Shown piece after piece: positions 8,312 to 18,037 of a stretch of DNA of 64,000 nucleotides. The first letter of the stretch is position 1. Every line of letters begins with the position of its first letter. The stretch comes from Streptomyces ochraceiscleroticus (GTDB lineage: Bacteria > Actinomycetota > Actinomycetes > Streptomycetales > Streptomycetaceae). Where the stretch lies: the NCBI RefSeq assembly GCF_000720485.1, contig NZ_JOAX01000034.1:12318-76317 (forward strand), written 5' to 3'. Position numbers and translations under genes: made by a program. The notes beneath the pieces were generated by a model. That model worked only from the letters and a program-made list of their open reading frames with translations. It searched no databases and had not been told where the DNA came from.

Positions 8312-8341
8312 CCTCTATCACTTAGGGGAACCTAAGTGCAA
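8312..8341 (-). promoter_or_regulatory. suf operon promoter with a 20-bp palindromic operator
   Basis: On the minus strand a TTGCAC -35-like element (8336-8341) is followed by an 18-nt spacer and a weak TAGAGG -10 (8312-8317). The perfect palindrome CACTTAGG-GGAA-CCTAAGTG (8319-8338) covers the spacer and part of the -35. A repressor bound here would block polymerase. SufR is the obvious candidate; this is inference. Confidence 0.6.
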
Positions 8342-8434
8342 GGCCGCCGCGCGTCGGACACAAGGCCCGCCTCGCGTCGGGTACGCGGGAGCCCCCGTGG
8401 GAACCGAGGGGTGCGCCTTCGTAGACTGCGGGTC

Positions 8435-9397
8435 ATGCGCAGCACCTCCCCGGGGGACGTCCCCCGGACCCCCGGGCGCGAGCCCGCCGTCGAGGTCACG
8501 GGCCTGGTCAAGCGGTACGGCAGCAAGACCGCCGTGGACGGCCTGGACCTCACCGTCGCCCGCGGCACCGTCACCGCCGTCCTCGGCCCGAACGGCGCCG
8601 GCAAGACCACCACCGTCGAGACCTGCGAGGGGTACCGCCGCGCCGACGCCGGCACCGTCCGCGTCCTCGGCCTGGACCCCGTCGCCGACGCCGCCGCGCT
8701 GCGCCCCCGTATCGGCGTGATGCTGCAGTCCGGCGGCGTGTACGCGGGCGCCCGCGCCGAGGAGATGCTGCGGCACACCGCGTCCCTGCACGCCCACCCC
8801 GTCGACGTGGACGTCCTGATCGAGCGCCTCGGCCTGGACTCCTGCGGCCGGACCACCTACCGGCGGCTCTCCGGCGGCCAGCAGCAGCGCCTTGCGCTCG
8901 CCATGGCCGTCGTCGGCCGCCCCGAGCTGGTCTTCCTGGACGAGCCGACCGCGGGCCTGGACCCGCAGGCCCGCCGCGCCACCTGGGACCTCGTGCGCGA
9001 GCTGCGTACGGACGGCGTCAGCGTCGTGCTGACCACGCACTTCATGGACGAGGCCGAGCAGCTCGCCGACGATGTCGCGATCATCGATGGCGGCCGGGTC
9101 ATCGCCCAGGGGAGCCCCGAGACGCTGTGCAAGGGGGGCGCGGAGAACACGCTGCGCTTCACGGGGCGGCCGGGTCTGGACCTCGCCTCGCTCCTGAAGG
9201 CGCTGCCGGCCGGCTGCGCGGCGGCCGAGCTGACGCCCGGCGCGTACCGGGTCAACGGCACGATCGACCCGCAGCTGCTGGCCACCGTCACCTCTTGGTG
9301 CGCGCAGAACGGCGTGCTGCCGGACCGCATAGCGGTCGAGCGGCACACCCTGGAGGACGTCTTCCTGGAGCTCACAGGCAAGGAGCTGCGCGCATGA
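8435..9397 (+). CDS. ABC-2 type exporter ATP-binding protein (DrrA-like)
   Basis: A 320-residue ABC ATPase. Walker A is GPNGAGKTT (residues 51-59), the signature is LSGGQQ (145-150), and Walker B is LVFLDEPTAGLD (D169, E170). The C-terminal extension after about residue 230 is typical of drug or lipid exporters of the DrrA class. TAGACT at 8422-8427 lies 7 bp before the ATG, so the mRNA is probably leaderless. It overlaps the permease gene by 4 bp (ATGA). The locus is divergent from the suf operon, with 185 bp between start codons. Substrate unknown. Confidence 0.92.
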   Translation: MRSTSPGDVPRTPGREPAVEVTGLVKRYGSKTAVDGLDLTVARGTVTAVLGPNGAGKTTTVETCEGYRRADAGTVRVLGLDPVADAAALRPRIGVMLQSGGVYAGARAEEMLRHTASLHAHPVDVDVLIERLGLDSCGRTTYRRLSGGQQQRLALAMAVVGRPELVFLDEPTAGLDPQARRATWDLVRELRTDGVSVVLTTHFMDEAEQLADDVAIIDGGRVIAQGSPETLCKGGAENTLRFTGRPGLDLASLLKALPAGCAAAELTPGAYRVNGTIDPQLLATVTSWCAQNGVLPDRIAVERHTLEDVFLELTGKELRA

Positions 9398-10167
9398 GTA
9401 CGACCACGGGTGTCTTCACCCCGAAGCCGGGCGCGGCGCCGCTGTCCCGGATGATCCGCGCGCAGGCCCTCCTCGAGACGAAGATGCTGCTGCGCAATGG
9501 GGAGCAGCTCCTGCTGACCGTCGTCATCCCGACGCTGCTGCTGGTGCTGTTCTCCGCCGTCGACATCGTGGACACAGGGTCCGGCAAGGCCGTCGACTTC
9601 CTCGCCCCCGGCATCCTCGCGCTCGCCGTGATGTCCACCGCCTTCACCGGGCAGGCCATCGCCACCGGATTCGAGCGGCGCTACGGAGTGCTCAAGCGGC
9701 TCGGCGCCTCGCCGCTCCCCCGCTGGGCGCTGATGACCGCCAAGACCTGCTCCGTGCTGGTCACGGAGGTCCTGCAGATCGTGCTGCTGACCGTGGTCGC
9801 CTTCGCGCTGGGCTGGTCGCCGCACGGCAATCCCGTCTGGGTCGTGCTGCTGCTGATTCTCGGTACCGCGGCCTTCTCCGGGCTCGGCCTCCTCATGGCC
9901 GGCACGCTCAAGGCCGAGGCCACGCTCGCCGCGGCCAACCTGGTCTTCCTGCTCCTTCTGGTCGGCGGCGGCGTCATCGTCCCGCTGGAGAAGTTCCCCG
10001 GCGCCCTGCAGTCCGTACTGGAGCTGCTGCCGATCTCGGCGCTCTCGGACGGGCTGCGCGACGTCCTCCAGCACGGCCGGGGGCTCCCCCTGGCCGACCT
10101 CGGCATCCTCGCGGTCTGGACGGTACTGGGGCTGGGCGCGGCGGCGCGGTTCTTCCGCTGGGAGTGA
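9394..10167 (+). CDS. ABC-2 type exporter permease
   Basis: A 257-residue ABC-2 membrane protein with about six hydrophobic segments (e.g. LLLTVVIPTLLLVLFSAVDI, ILALAVMSTAFTGQAIATGF, VLQIVLLTVVAFALGW, AANLVFLLLLVGGGVIVP, LAVWTVLGLGAAARF). The conserved ABC-2 block FERRYGVLKRLGASPLPRWALM follows the second helix. It forms the channel for the ATPase encoded immediately upstream. Its placement between suf and ctaA/ctaB is suggestive of envelope or cofactor export, but nothing in sequence fixes the substrate. Confidence 0.9.
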   Translation: MSTTTGVFTPKPGAAPLSRMIRAQALLETKMLLRNGEQLLLTVVIPTLLLVLFSAVDIVDTGSGKAVDFLAPGILALAVMSTAFTGQAIATGFERRYGVLKRLGASPLPRWALMTAKTCSVLVTEVLQIVLLTVVAFALGWSPHGNPVWVVLLLILGTAAFSGLGLLMAGTLKAEATLAAANLVFLLLLVGGGVIVPLEKFPGALQSVLELLPISALSDGLRDVLQHGRGLPLADLGILAVWTVLGLGAAARFFRWE

Positions 10168-10271
10168 CCCGGGCGACGTCCCCGGACACGCCGCGTGCCC
10201 CTGGGGACACGGTACGCACCGTTTCGCACCCCTCGTGAAAAGGCGCACAAGCCGCCGCCTACGATGAGCCC

Positions 10272-11261
10272 GTGCCGAATTCGCTGAATCCCCTGGAGCA
10301 GATCGCCCGTCGCTGGCAGCCGTCGGCTGCCTTCGTGCGACGTGCCGCGCTCGCCACGGTCGTCATGGCCGTCGTCATCGTCGTGACCGGCGGCGCGGTC
10401 CGGCTCACCCAGTCGGGTCTGGGCTGCTCCACGTGGCCGCAGTGCACCCCCGGCAGCCTCACGCCGACCCACGAGATGGGCATCAACGGCATCATCGAGT
10501 TCGGCAACCGCCTGCTCACCTACGTGCTGTGCGCGGTCGTCGGCCTCTTCATCATCGCCGCCCGCGCCCGGCACCCCCGGCGCCGCTCGCTCACCCGGCT
10601 CGGCTGGGCGCAGTTCTGGGTGGTCATGGGCAATGCCGTGGTCGGCGGCATCACCGTGCTGACCGGCCTGAACCCGTACATCGTCAGCGCGCACTTCCTG
10701 GTGTCGACGGCGCTGCTCACGGTGGCGGTGGTCTCGTGGCGGCGGGCGTCCGAGGGCGACGCGGAGCCGCGGGACCTGGTCGCCCGGCCGGTCCGCCAGC
10801 TCTCCTGGCTGCTGGTGCTGGCCACCGCGGCGCTCACCCTGATCGGCACGGTCGTCACGGGCGCCGGCCCGCACGCGGGTGACGCGCGCAAGGTGCACCG
10901 AATCCCGCTGGACTGGCAGGAGATCACCCAGCTCCACGTGGACTTCGTGTACATCGTGGTCGGCCTGAGCATCGCCCTGTGGTTCACGCTGCGTGCGGTC
11001 AAGGCGCCCGCGGCGCCGCGCCGGATGCTCCTGGAGCTCTTCGGCTGCCTCGCGTTCCAGGGCGTCATCGGCTACGTGCAGTACTTCACCCACCTGCCCG
11101 AGCTGGTCGTGGGCATCCACATGCTCGGCTCGACGCTGGTGTGGATCTGTGTGCTGCGGGTCTTCCTCTCGCTGCGCGAGCGCGGCCCGCTGACGGCCGT
11201 TCCGGCCCCCGCCGGGGCCCAGGAGCCCACCGACGCCCCCAAGGCCGCCACGACGGCCTGA
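10272..11261 (+). CDS. ctaA: Heme A synthase (CtaA/Cox15)
   Basis: A 329-residue, eight-helix membrane protein that oxidises the C8 methyl of heme O to give heme A for cytochrome c oxidase. The four conserved heme-ligand histidines are visible at H67 (THEMG), H141 (SAHF), H222 (QLHVDF) and H283 (GIHMLG). The first extracytoplasmic loop carries the cysteine pair C52/C58 (CSTWPQC) of the bacterial CtaA type. The GTG start follows TACGAT (10260-10265) by 6 bp, implying a leaderless transcript. It faces ctaB, encoded on the opposite strand about 0.6 kb away. The last 30 residues are a Pro/Ala-rich tail. Confidence 0.94.
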   Translation: MPNSLNPLEQIARRWQPSAAFVRRAALATVVMAVVIVVTGGAVRLTQSGLGCSTWPQCTPGSLTPTHEMGINGIIEFGNRLLTYVLCAVVGLFIIAARARHPRRRSLTRLGWAQFWVVMGNAVVGGITVLTGLNPYIVSAHFLVSTALLTVAVVSWRRASEGDAEPRDLVARPVRQLSWLLVLATAALTLIGTVVTGAGPHAGDARKVHRIPLDWQEITQLHVDFVYIVVGLSIALWFTLRAVKAPAAPRRMLLELFGCLAFQGVIGYVQYFTHLPELVVGIHMLGSTLVWICVLRVFLSLRERGPLTAVPAPAGAQEPTDAPKAATTA

Positions 11262-11308
11262 GGCGCCTTCCCGCGCCTTTCACGCAAAGCCCGTCGGCTT
11301 CACACGAC

Positions 11309-11352
11309 ATGAGCCCGCCGGCACGGTCCGAGGACCGTGCCGGCGGGCTCAT
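11309..11352. terminator. Bidirectional terminator, perfect 21-bp stem
   Basis: Arms 11309-11329 and 11332-11352 are fully complementary with only a GA between them (effective loop slightly larger). The hairpin lies between convergent ctaA (+) and the hypothetical gene at 11383 (-), where it can end both transcripts. Confidence 0.8.
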
Positions 11353-11382
11353 TGCATACGGCGGCTGCCGTCAGTCGTACCG

Positions 11383-11730
11383 TCAGTCGTTGGACGGTCC
11401 GCCCACCTGGAGGCCGGCCATCCGCGACCACTCGTAGCGGCCGGTGCGCACCTTGGCGGCCAGCTCGCCGTCGAAGTCGTCGTGCAGGGTGATGCCCGCC
11501 TTCTCGGCGCCCTTCTTGGCGGCCTCGTACGAGCGGGCGACGAGGTTGCCCCACTCACCGTTGGCGCCGACCAGGGCGACCCGGGTGCGGCCCCGTCCTA
11601 TGTGGGCCAGCTGGCCCTCGGCGCTGCCGCCGTGGCTCCTGGCGAAAGCCTGCATCTCCCGGGCGAGCTTGGCGGCCTGCTTCTCGGAGCGCTTGTCCAG
11701 CCGCTCGTCCGCCTGCGTGGTCTCTGACAT
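11383..11730 (-). CDS. Conserved hypothetical protein, 115 aa
   Basis: Not assigned to a known function. It is a soluble, charged protein: a basic/acidic helical N-terminal third (QADERLDKRSEKQAAKLAREMQAF) and an alpha/beta-looking remainder (GRGRTRVALVGANGEWGNLVARSYEAAKKGAEKAGI). No signal peptide or membrane segment. TAGCAT (11737-11742, read on minus) lies 6 bp before the ATG, the leaderless spacing seen at several genes in this window. A perfect palindrome TACCGATCGGTA (11741-11752) overlaps that -10 and could be an operator. Coding-type third-position GC supports it as real. Confidence 0.75.
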   Translation of the reverse strand: MSETTQADERLDKRSEKQAAKLAREMQAFARSHGGSAEGQLAHIGRGRTRVALVGANGEWGNLVARSYEAAKKGAEKAGITLHDDFDGELAAKVRTGRYEWSRMAGLQVGGPSND

Positions 11731-11740
11731 GGCCGCATGC

Positions 11741-11752
11741 TACCGATCGGTA
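11741..11752. promoter_or_regulatory. 12-bp palindrome over the -10 of the 11383-11730 gene
   Basis: TACCGATCGGTA is a perfect palindrome abutting the TAGCAT -10 of a minus-strand leaderless promoter. A DNA-binding protein here would block initiation. No candidate regulator can be named. Confidence 0.35.
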
Positions 11753-11769
11753 AGCGCCGCACGGAAGAA

Positions 11770-11809
11770 GGCCGCCGTGACCTCCCGTATGGGATCGGTC
11801 ACGACGGCC
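11770..11809 (-). terminator. ctaB terminator hairpin
   Basis: Thirteen-base arms 11770-11782 and 11797-11809 pair with one G/A mismatch. An inner TCCC-GTAT-GGGA hairpin extends the stem. It sits 40 bp downstream of the ctaB stop on the minus strand. Confidence 0.65.
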
Positions 11810-11849
11810 TCTCAGGGGCGCCCTCGTCCGCGGGCCGCGCGAAAGCGTG

Positions 11850-12806
11850 TCAGCGCAGGAAGGGATCGACCGCGACGGCCACGAAGAGCAGCGACACGTA
11901 CGTGATCGACCAGTGGAAGAGCCGCATCTCCTTGAGCTTGGCGCCCGTGATCTCGGCCTTGGCGCGGGCCTGCAGGCCGTGCGCCTCCTTCAGCCAGAAG
12001 GCACCGCACAGGACCGCGACCACCGTGTAGAACCAGCCGGTGTAGCCCAGCGGCTGCAGCAGCAGCGACACGCCGACCATCACCCAGCTGTAGAGCACGA
12101 TCTGCCGCGCGACCACCTTGTTCGAGGCGAGGACCGGGAGCATCGGCACGCCGACGCGCGCGTAGTCCTCCTTCACCTTCATGGACAGCGGCCAGTAGTG
12201 CGGCGGCGTCCAGAAGAACATCACCAGGAAGAGGATGACCGGCGCCCAGGACATCGAGTTGGTCACGGACGACCAGCCGATGAGGACCGGCAGGCAGCCG
12301 GCGATGCCGCCCCAGACGATGTTCTGCGAGGTGCGGCGCTTCAGGATCATCGTGTAGACGACCACGTAGAAGAGCAGCGCGCCCAGGGAGAGCCATGCGG
12401 ACAGCCAGTTGACGGTCAGTCCGAAGAGGAGCGTGGAGATCACCGCGAGCGAGACGCCGAAGACCAGGCACTCGCGCGGGCTGACCATCCCGGTGACCAG
12501 TGGACGCTGCGACGTGCGGTCCATCAGCGCGTCGATGTCGCGGTCGATGTACATGTTGAGCGCGTTGGCGCCGCCGGCCGAGAGGTAGCCGCCCACGCAG
12601 GTGAGGAGCACCAGCGTCAGGTCGGGCACGCCCTGTTCGGCGAGGAACATCACCGGAACAGTGGTGATGAGCAGCAGCTCAATGATCCGCGGCTTGGTGA
12701 GCGCCACGAATGCCTTGAGCCGGGCCCCGAACGGCCGGTCGCCGGAACCGGAACTCCCTGCGCTCGCAGAGAGCGCCCCCGCAGGACGGGATTCGACGGC
12801 CGTCAC
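11850..12806 (-). CDS. ctaB: Protoheme IX farnesyltransferase (heme O synthase)
   Basis: A 318-residue UbiA-family prenyltransferase that adds a farnesyl group to heme B to make heme O, the substrate of CtaA. The Asp-rich motif [20 protein letters not shown] (N-x3-D-x-D-x3-D-R) is present after the second helix, and about eight to nine hydrophobic segments follow. [19 protein letters not shown] is the usual first helix. GTG at 12806 is chosen; a GTG two codons upstream (12812) is equally possible, and the frame stays open further upstream without coding character. It is transcribed divergently from tkt. Confidence 0.94.
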   Translation of the reverse strand: MTAVESRPAGALSASAGSSGSGDRPFGARLKAFVALTKPRIIELLLITTVPVMFLAEQGVPDLTLVLLTCVGGYLSAGGANALNMYIDRDIDALMDRTSQRPLVTGMVSPRECLVFGVSLAVISTLLFGLTVNWLSAWLSLGALLFYVVVYTMILKRRTSQNIVWGGIAGCLPVLIGWSSVTNSMSWAPVILFLVMFFWTPPHYWPLSMKVKEDYARVGVPMLPVLASNKVVARQIVLYSWVMVGVSLLLQPLGYTGWFYTVVAVLCGAFWLKEAHGLQARAKAEITGAKLKEMRLFHWSITYVSLLFVAVAVDPFLR

Positions 12807-13249
12807 GCACACCCCTGAAGTAACTTCTGCGGCTTGCGCCGCGGAGATAAGGCCAGCAAGCACATTCGGGCAGTGAAGGCCCGGTGAAGACTTGCGCGTA
12901 CCACGCCACTCTAGACGTTGGGGATAGCGCGATCTTCGCGGGGGTGGGTTCGTGTTGGCGCAGCGCGGGCCGGAAGGAATCACACCCGAGTGCCCGGACA
13001 CGCGGACGTTCAGCGGGCGAAAGGGGGCACCGGACGGCAGTCTGAACCCAGCGTCGACACCCGGTGTCTCCTGGGCGTTCACCTGCTCATTCGGGCGCTC
13101 GTTCGGGGTCCTGAAAACTCATGTGTTGCAGGTGACGGCAAGCGGGGTTCCGGCGGAAAAATGCGGCTCCCGCGAAGGTAGGCTCGACAGCGTCCGAGGG
13201 CATTTCCGACCCCCGGCATTCGACATGTGGAGAGGAGCCCTGACCCAGG
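12807..13249. other. 443-bp divergent intergenic region, ctaB / tkt
   Basis: No gene is supported here. On the plus strand, TAGGCT at 13179-13184 is a plausible -10 for the tkt operon, but its -35 (GAAAAA, 17-nt spacing) is poor. The TCTAGA around 12910 could supply a -10 toward ctaB. I saw no convincing structured RNA, large repeat or palindrome. Confidence 0.5.
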
Positions 13250-15355
13250 GTGAGCACCAAGCCGACCACCACAGGTCTTGAGTGGACCGATCTGGACCAG
13301 CGGGCTGTCGATACCGTCCGCGTTCTGGCCATGGATTCCGTGCAGAAGGTCGGTAACGGCCACCCGGGCACGGCCATGAGCCTCGCTCCTGCCGCCTACA
13401 CCCTTTTCCAGAAGGTCATGCGGCACGACCCCGCCGACCCGGACTGGACCGGCCGTGACCGGTTCGTGCTGTCCGCCGGCCACTCGTCCCTGACCCTCTA
13501 CATCCAGCTCTACCTCGCCGGTTTCGGCCTGGAGCTGGAGGACCTGATGGCCTTCCGCACCTGGGGTTCCAAGACCCCGGGCCACCCGGAGTACGGCCAC
13601 ACCGTGGGTGTCGAGACCACCACCGGCCCCCTGGGCCAGGGCGTGGCCAACGCAGTGGGCATGGCGATGGCCGCCCGGTACGAGCGCGGCCTGTTCGACC
13701 CGGACGCCGCCCCCGGCACCTCGCCGTTCGACCACCACATCTACGCCATCGCCGGCGACGGCTGCCTCCAGGAGGGCATCTCCGCCGAGGCGTCGTCCAT
13801 GGCCGGGCACCAGAAGCTCGGCAACCTGATCATGCTGTGGGACGACAACCACATCTCGATCGAGGGCGACACCGAGACCGCCATCTCCGAAGACACCGTC
13901 AAGCGGTACGAGGCGTACGGCTGGCACGTCCAGCGCGTGGAGCCCAAGGAGAACGGCGACCTCGACCCCGAGGCGCTGTACGCGGCGATCGAGGCGGCCA
14001 AGGCCGAGACCGAGCGCCCGTCCTTCATCGCGATGCGCTCGATCATCGCCTGGCCGGCCCCCAACGCCCAGAACACCGAGGCCGCGCACGGCTCGGCGCT
14101 CGGCGGCGAGGAGGTCGCGGCCACCAAGCGCGTCCTCGGCTTCGACTCCGAGAAGGACTTCGAGGTCGCCGACGACGTCCTGTCGCACACCCGTGCGCTG
14201 CAGGACCGCGCCCGTGACGCCAAGACCGAGTGGGAGAAGTCCTTCGGCGAGTGGCGGACCGCCAACCCCGAGCGCGCGCAGGAGTTCGAGCGCATCCGCG
14301 CCGGCAAGCTGCCGGCCGGCTGGGAGGAGCAGCTCCCCTGCTTCGAGACCGGCAAGGCGGTGGCCACCCGTGCCGCCTCCGGCAAGGTCCTGCAGGCGCT
14401 GGGCGGCGTGATCCCCGAGCTGTGGGGCGGCTCCGCCGACCTCGCCGGCTCGAACAACACCACCATCGACAAGAACTCCTCGTTCCTGCCGGTGGGCAAC
14501 CCGCTGCCGGAGGCCGACCCGTACGGCCGCACGATCCACTACGGCATCCGCGAGCACTCCATGGCCGCGGAGATGAACGGCATCGCGCTGCACGGCAACA
14601 CCCGCATCTACGGCGGCACCTTCCTGGTGTTCTCCGACTACATGCGCAACGCCGTGCGCCTGTCGGCCCTGATGCACCTGCCGGTCACCTACGTGTGGAC
14701 GCACGACTCGATCGGTCTCGGCGAGGACGGCCCGACCCACCAGCCGGTGGAGCACCTGGCCTCGCTGCGCGCCATCCCCGGCCTCAACGTCGTCCGCCCG
14801 GCGGACGCCAACGAGACCGCGCTGGCCTGGGCCGAGATCAACAAGCGCTGGACCAAGGAGTACGGCAAGGGCGCCCCGCACGGCCTGGCGCTGACCCGCC
14901 AGGGCGTGCCGACGTACGAGCCCAACGCCGAGGGTGTCGCCAAGGGCGGTTACGTCCTGTTCGACGCCGAAGCAGCCGACGGGCAGAGCGCAGAGCCGCA
15001 GGCGGTGCTGATCGCCACCGGCTCCGAGGTGCACCTCGCGGTCGAGGCGCGTGAGCAGCTGCAGGCCGCGGGCGTTCCGACGCGCGTCGTCTCGATGCCG
15101 TGCGTGGAGTGGTTCGAGGAGCAGGACCAGGCGTACAAGGACAGCGTCCTGCCGCCGGCCGTCAAGGCCCGGGTCGCCGTCGAGGCGGGCATCGGCCTGA
15201 CCTGGCACAAGTACGTGGGCGACGCCGGCCGCATCGTCTCGCTGGAGCACTTCGGTGCCTCCGCGGACGGCAAGGTCCTCTTCCGCGAGTTCGGCTTCAC
15301 GCCCGAGAACGTGGCCGCCGCCGCGCGGGAATCGATCGACGCCGCCGCGCGCTGA
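13250..15355 (+). CDS. tkt: Transketolase
   Basis: A 701-residue thiamine-diphosphate enzyme that moves two-carbon units in the non-oxidative pentose-phosphate pathway. The GDG of the ThDP/Mg motif is at 169-171 ([10 protein letters not shown]), followed by the [15 protein letters not shown] segment. Sugar-phosphate residues such as H37 (GNGHPGTAM) are present, and the pyrimidine domain ([16 protein letters not shown]) and C-terminal domain are complete. A purine-rich GAGAGGAG precedes the GTG start by 10 bp. It heads the tkt-tal-zwf-opcA-pgl operon; the gap to tal is 34 bp. Confidence 0.97.
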   Translation: MSTKPTTTGLEWTDLDQRAVDTVRVLAMDSVQKVGNGHPGTAMSLAPAAYTLFQKVMRHDPADPDWTGRDRFVLSAGHSSLTLYIQLYLAGFGLELEDLMAFRTWGSKTPGHPEYGHTVGVETTTGPLGQGVANAVGMAMAARYERGLFDPDAAPGTSPFDHHIYAIAGDGCLQEGISAEASSMAGHQKLGNLIMLWDDNHISIEGDTETAISEDTVKRYEAYGWHVQRVEPKENGDLDPEALYAAIEAAKAETERPSFIAMRSIIAWPAPNAQNTEAAHGSALGGEEVAATKRVLGFDSEKDFEVADDVLSHTRALQDRARDAKTEWEKSFGEWRTANPERAQEFERIRAGKLPAGWEEQLPCFETGKAVATRAASGKVLQALGGVIPELWGGSADLAGSNNTTIDKNSSFLPVGNPLPEADPYGRTIHYGIREHSMAAEMNGIALHGNTRIYGGTFLVFSDYMRNAVRLSALMHLPVTYVWTHDSIGLGEDGPTHQPVEHLASLRAIPGLNVVRPADANETALAWAEINKRWTKEYGKGAPHGLALTRQGVPTYEPNAEGVAKGGYVLFDAEAADGQSAEPQAVLIATGSEVHLAVEAREQLQAAGVPTRVVSMPCVEWFEEQDQAYKDSVLPPAVKARVAVEAGIGLTWHKYVGDAGRIVSLEHFGASADGKVLFREFGFTPENVAAAARESIDAAAR

Positions 15356-15389
15356 CGCCCATAGACGACAAGTAGGAGATGCAATTCCC

Positions 15390-16508
15390 ATGACAGACGC
15401 ACTCAAGCGCCTTTCCGACGAAGGCGTTGCGATCTGGCTGGACGACCTGTCGCGCAAGCGCATCACGTCCGGCAACCTCGCCGAGCTGATCGACCAGAGC
15501 CACGTGGTGGGTGTCACCACCAACCCGTCGATCTTCCAGAAGGCGATCTCCTCGGGTGAGGGCTACGAGCAGCAGGTCTCCGACCTCGCGGCCCGCAAGG
15601 TCACCGTCGAGGAAGCCATCCGCATGATCACCACCGCGGACGTCCGCGACGCGGCCGACATCCTGCGGCCGGTCTTCGACGCCACCGACGGCCAGGACGG
15701 CCGGGTCTCCATCGAGGTCGACCCGCGCCTGGCGCACAACACCAAGGCGACCGTCGCCGAGGCCAAGCAGCTGGCCTGGCTGGTGGACCGCCCGAACACG
15801 CTCATCAAGATCCCGGCGACCAAGGCGGGCCTGCCCGCGATCACCGAGGTCATCGGCAAGGGCATCAGCGTCAACGTCACGCTGATCTTCTCGCTGGAGC
15901 GCTACCGCGAGGTCATGGACGCCTACATCGCGGGTCTGGAGAAGGCCAAGTCCCTGGGCCTTGAGCTGGGCAAGATCCACTCCGTCGCGTCCTTCTTCGT
16001 GTCCCGCGTGGACACCGAGATCGACAAGCGTCTGGACGGCATCGGCACCGACGAGGCCAAGGCCCTCAAGGGCAAGTCGGCGCTCGCCAACGCCCGGCTG
16101 GCCTACCAGGCGTACGAGGAGGTCTTCTCCTCCGACCGCTGGGCCGCCCTGGAGAAGGCCGGCGCCAACAAGCAGCGGCCGCTGTGGGCCTCCACCGGCG
16201 TCAAGGACCCCGAGCTCAAGGACACCCTGTACGTCGAGCAGCTGGTCGCGCCGAACACGGTCAACACCATGCCGGAGGCCACCCTGGAGGCCACCGCGGA
16301 CCACGGCGAGATCACGGGTGACACCGTGAGCGGCGGGTACCAGGAGGCTCAGGCCGACATCGACGCGCTCGCGAAGGTGGGCGTCTCGTACGACGAGGTC
16401 GTCCAGCTCCTGGAGGACGAGGGCGTCGACAAGTTCGAGTCGGCCTGGAACGACCTGCTCAAGTCGACCGAGGCGGAGCTGAAGCGCCTCGCTCCTTCGG
16501 AGGGCTGA
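15390..16508 (+). CDS. tal: Transaldolase
   Basis: A 372-residue actinobacterial-type transaldolase, a class I aldolase that transfers dihydroxyacetone units between sugar phosphates. The Schiff-base lysine is K140 in LIKIPATK, and the N-terminal [12 protein letters not shown] block is characteristic. An AGGAG ribosome site lies about 12 bp upstream of the ATG. It sits between tkt and zwf, with only 5 bp to zwf, and so is co-transcribed. Complete and ordinary for the family. Confidence 0.96.
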   Translation: MTDALKRLSDEGVAIWLDDLSRKRITSGNLAELIDQSHVVGVTTNPSIFQKAISSGEGYEQQVSDLAARKVTVEEAIRMITTADVRDAADILRPVFDATDGQDGRVSIEVDPRLAHNTKATVAEAKQLAWLVDRPNTLIKIPATKAGLPAITEVIGKGISVNVTLIFSLERYREVMDAYIAGLEKAKSLGLELGKIHSVASFFVSRVDTEIDKRLDGIGTDEAKALKGKSALANARLAYQAYEEVFSSDRWAALEKAGANKQRPLWASTGVKDPELKDTLYVEQLVAPNTVNTMPEATLEATADHGEITGDTVSGGYQEAQADIDALAKVGVSYDEVVQLLEDEGVDKFESAWNDLLKSTEAELKRLAPSEG

Positions 16509-16513
16509 GACTC

Positions 16514-18037
16514 TTGTCAAGCAGCAATCCGCTGCGTGACGCCGCGGACCGACGGCTCCCGCGTATCGCGGGGCCGTCGGGCCTCGTCATCTTCGGCGTC
16601 ACGGGCGATTTGTCACGTAAAAAGCTGATGCCCGCCGTTTACGACCTCGCCAACCGCGGCCTCCTCCCGCCGGGCTTCTCGCTCATCGGCTTCGCCCGCC
16701 GCGACTGGGAGAACGAGGACTTCGCCCAGGTCGTGCACGACGCGGTCAAGGAACACTCGCGCACCCCCTTCCGCGAGGAGGTCTGGCAGCAGCTCAGCCA
16801 GGGCATGCGCTTCGTCCAGGGCAACTTCGACGACGACGCGGCCTTCGAGCAGCTCAAGTCCACGATCCAGGACCTGGACAAGGCGCAGGGCACCGGCGGC
16901 AACTTCGCCTTCTACCTGTCCGTGCCGCCCAAGTTCTTCCCCACCGTCGTCCAGCAGCTCAAGAACCACGGGCTGGCCGACCAGAAGGACGGCTCCTGGC
17001 GCCGCGCGGTCATCGAGAAGCCCTTCGGCCACGACCTGGAGAGCGCCCGCGAGCTCAACCAGGTCGTCCACGAGGTCTTCCCGCCCGAGTCGGTCTTCCG
17101 GATCGACCACTACCTCGGCAAGGAGACGGTCCAGAACATCCTGGCGCTGCGCTTCGCCAACACGATGTTCGAGCCCCTGTGGAACCGCTCCTACGTGGAC
17201 CACGTGCAGATCACGATGGCCGAGGACATCGGCATCGGCGGCCGGGCCGGGTACTACGACGGCATCGGCGCCGCGCGTGACGTGATCCAGAACCACCTCC
17301 TCCAGCTCCTCGCGCTGACCGCCATGGAGGAGCCCGCCTCCTTCGACGCGGACGCGCTGGTCGCGGAGAAGGCCAAGGTCCTCGGCGCCGTCCGGCTGCC
17401 CAAGGACCTGGGCAAGGAGACGGTGCGCGCGCAGTACGCGGAAGGCTGGCAGGGCGGCGAGCAGGCCGTCGGCTACCTCCAGGAAGAGGGCATCGACCCC
17501 CAGTCGAAGACCGACACCTACGCCGCGATCAAGCTGGGCATCGACAACCGCCGCTGGGCGGGCGTGCCCTTCTACCTGCGCACCGGCAAGCGCCTGGGCC
17601 GCCGCGTCACCGAGATCGCGGTCGTCTTCCAGCGCGCCCCGCACTCCCCCTTCGACCACACCGCCACCGAGGAGCTGGGGCAGAACGCCCTGGTCATCCG
17701 CGTGCAGCCGGACGAAGGCGTGACGGTCCGGTTCGGCTCGAAGGTCCCGGGTACCTCGATGGAGGTGCGGGACGTGTCGATGGACTTCGCGTACGGCGAG
17801 TCCTTCACGGAGTCCAGCCCCGAGGCGTACGAGCGCCTGATCCTGGACGTCCTCCTCGGCGACGCCAACCTCTTCCCGCGCACGGAGGAGGTCGAGCTGT
17901 CCTGGAAGATCCTCGACCCGATCGAGCAGTACTGGGACAAGCACGGCAAGCCCGCGCAGTACCCGGCGGGTACCTGGGGGCCCGTCGAGGCGGACGAAAT
18001 GCTCGCACGAGACGGACGGAGCTGGCGTCGGCCATGA
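16514..18037 (+). CDS. zwf: Glucose-6-phosphate 1-dehydrogenase
   Basis: A 507-residue G6PDH, the first enzyme of the oxidative pentose-phosphate pathway and an NADPH source. The nucleotide motif GVTGDLSRK is at 28-36 and the active-site block RIDHYLGKE at 196-204, containing the catalytic histidine region. The chosen TTG start (16514) is 5 bp after the tal stop; family homology begins soon after, at residue 14 or so. OpcA, its activator in actinobacteria, is encoded next and overlaps by 4 bp. Confidence 0.96.
   Translation: MSSSNPLRDAADRRLPRIAGPSGLVIFGVTGDLSRKKLMPAVYDLANRGLLPPGFSLIGFARRDWENEDFAQVVHDAVKEHSRTPFREEVWQQLSQGMRFVQGNFDDDAAFEQLKSTIQDLDKAQGTGGNFAFYLSVPPKFFPTVVQQLKNHGLADQKDGSWRRAVIEKPFGHDLESARELNQVVHEVFPPESVFRIDHYLGKETVQNILALRFANTMFEPLWNRSYVDHVQITMAEDIGIGGRAGYYDGIGAARDVIQNHLLQLLALTAMEEPASFDADALVAEKAKVLGAVRLPKDLGKETVRAQYAEGWQGGEQAVGYLQEEGIDPQSKTDTYAAIKLGIDNRRWAGVPFYLRTGKRLGRRVTEIAVVFQRAPHSPFDHTATEELGQNALVIRVQPDEGVTVRFGSKVPGTSMEVRDVSMDFAYGESFTESSPEAYERLILDVLLGDANLFPRTEEVELSWKILDPIEQYWDKHGKPAQYPAGTWGPVEADEMLARDGRSWRRP

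Noticed and set aside
8319..8338. DmdR/IdeR iron box at the suf promoter
   Set aside because: TTAGG and CCTAA arms are present but the centre is 4 bp, not the 9 bp of an iron box; a SufR site fits better.
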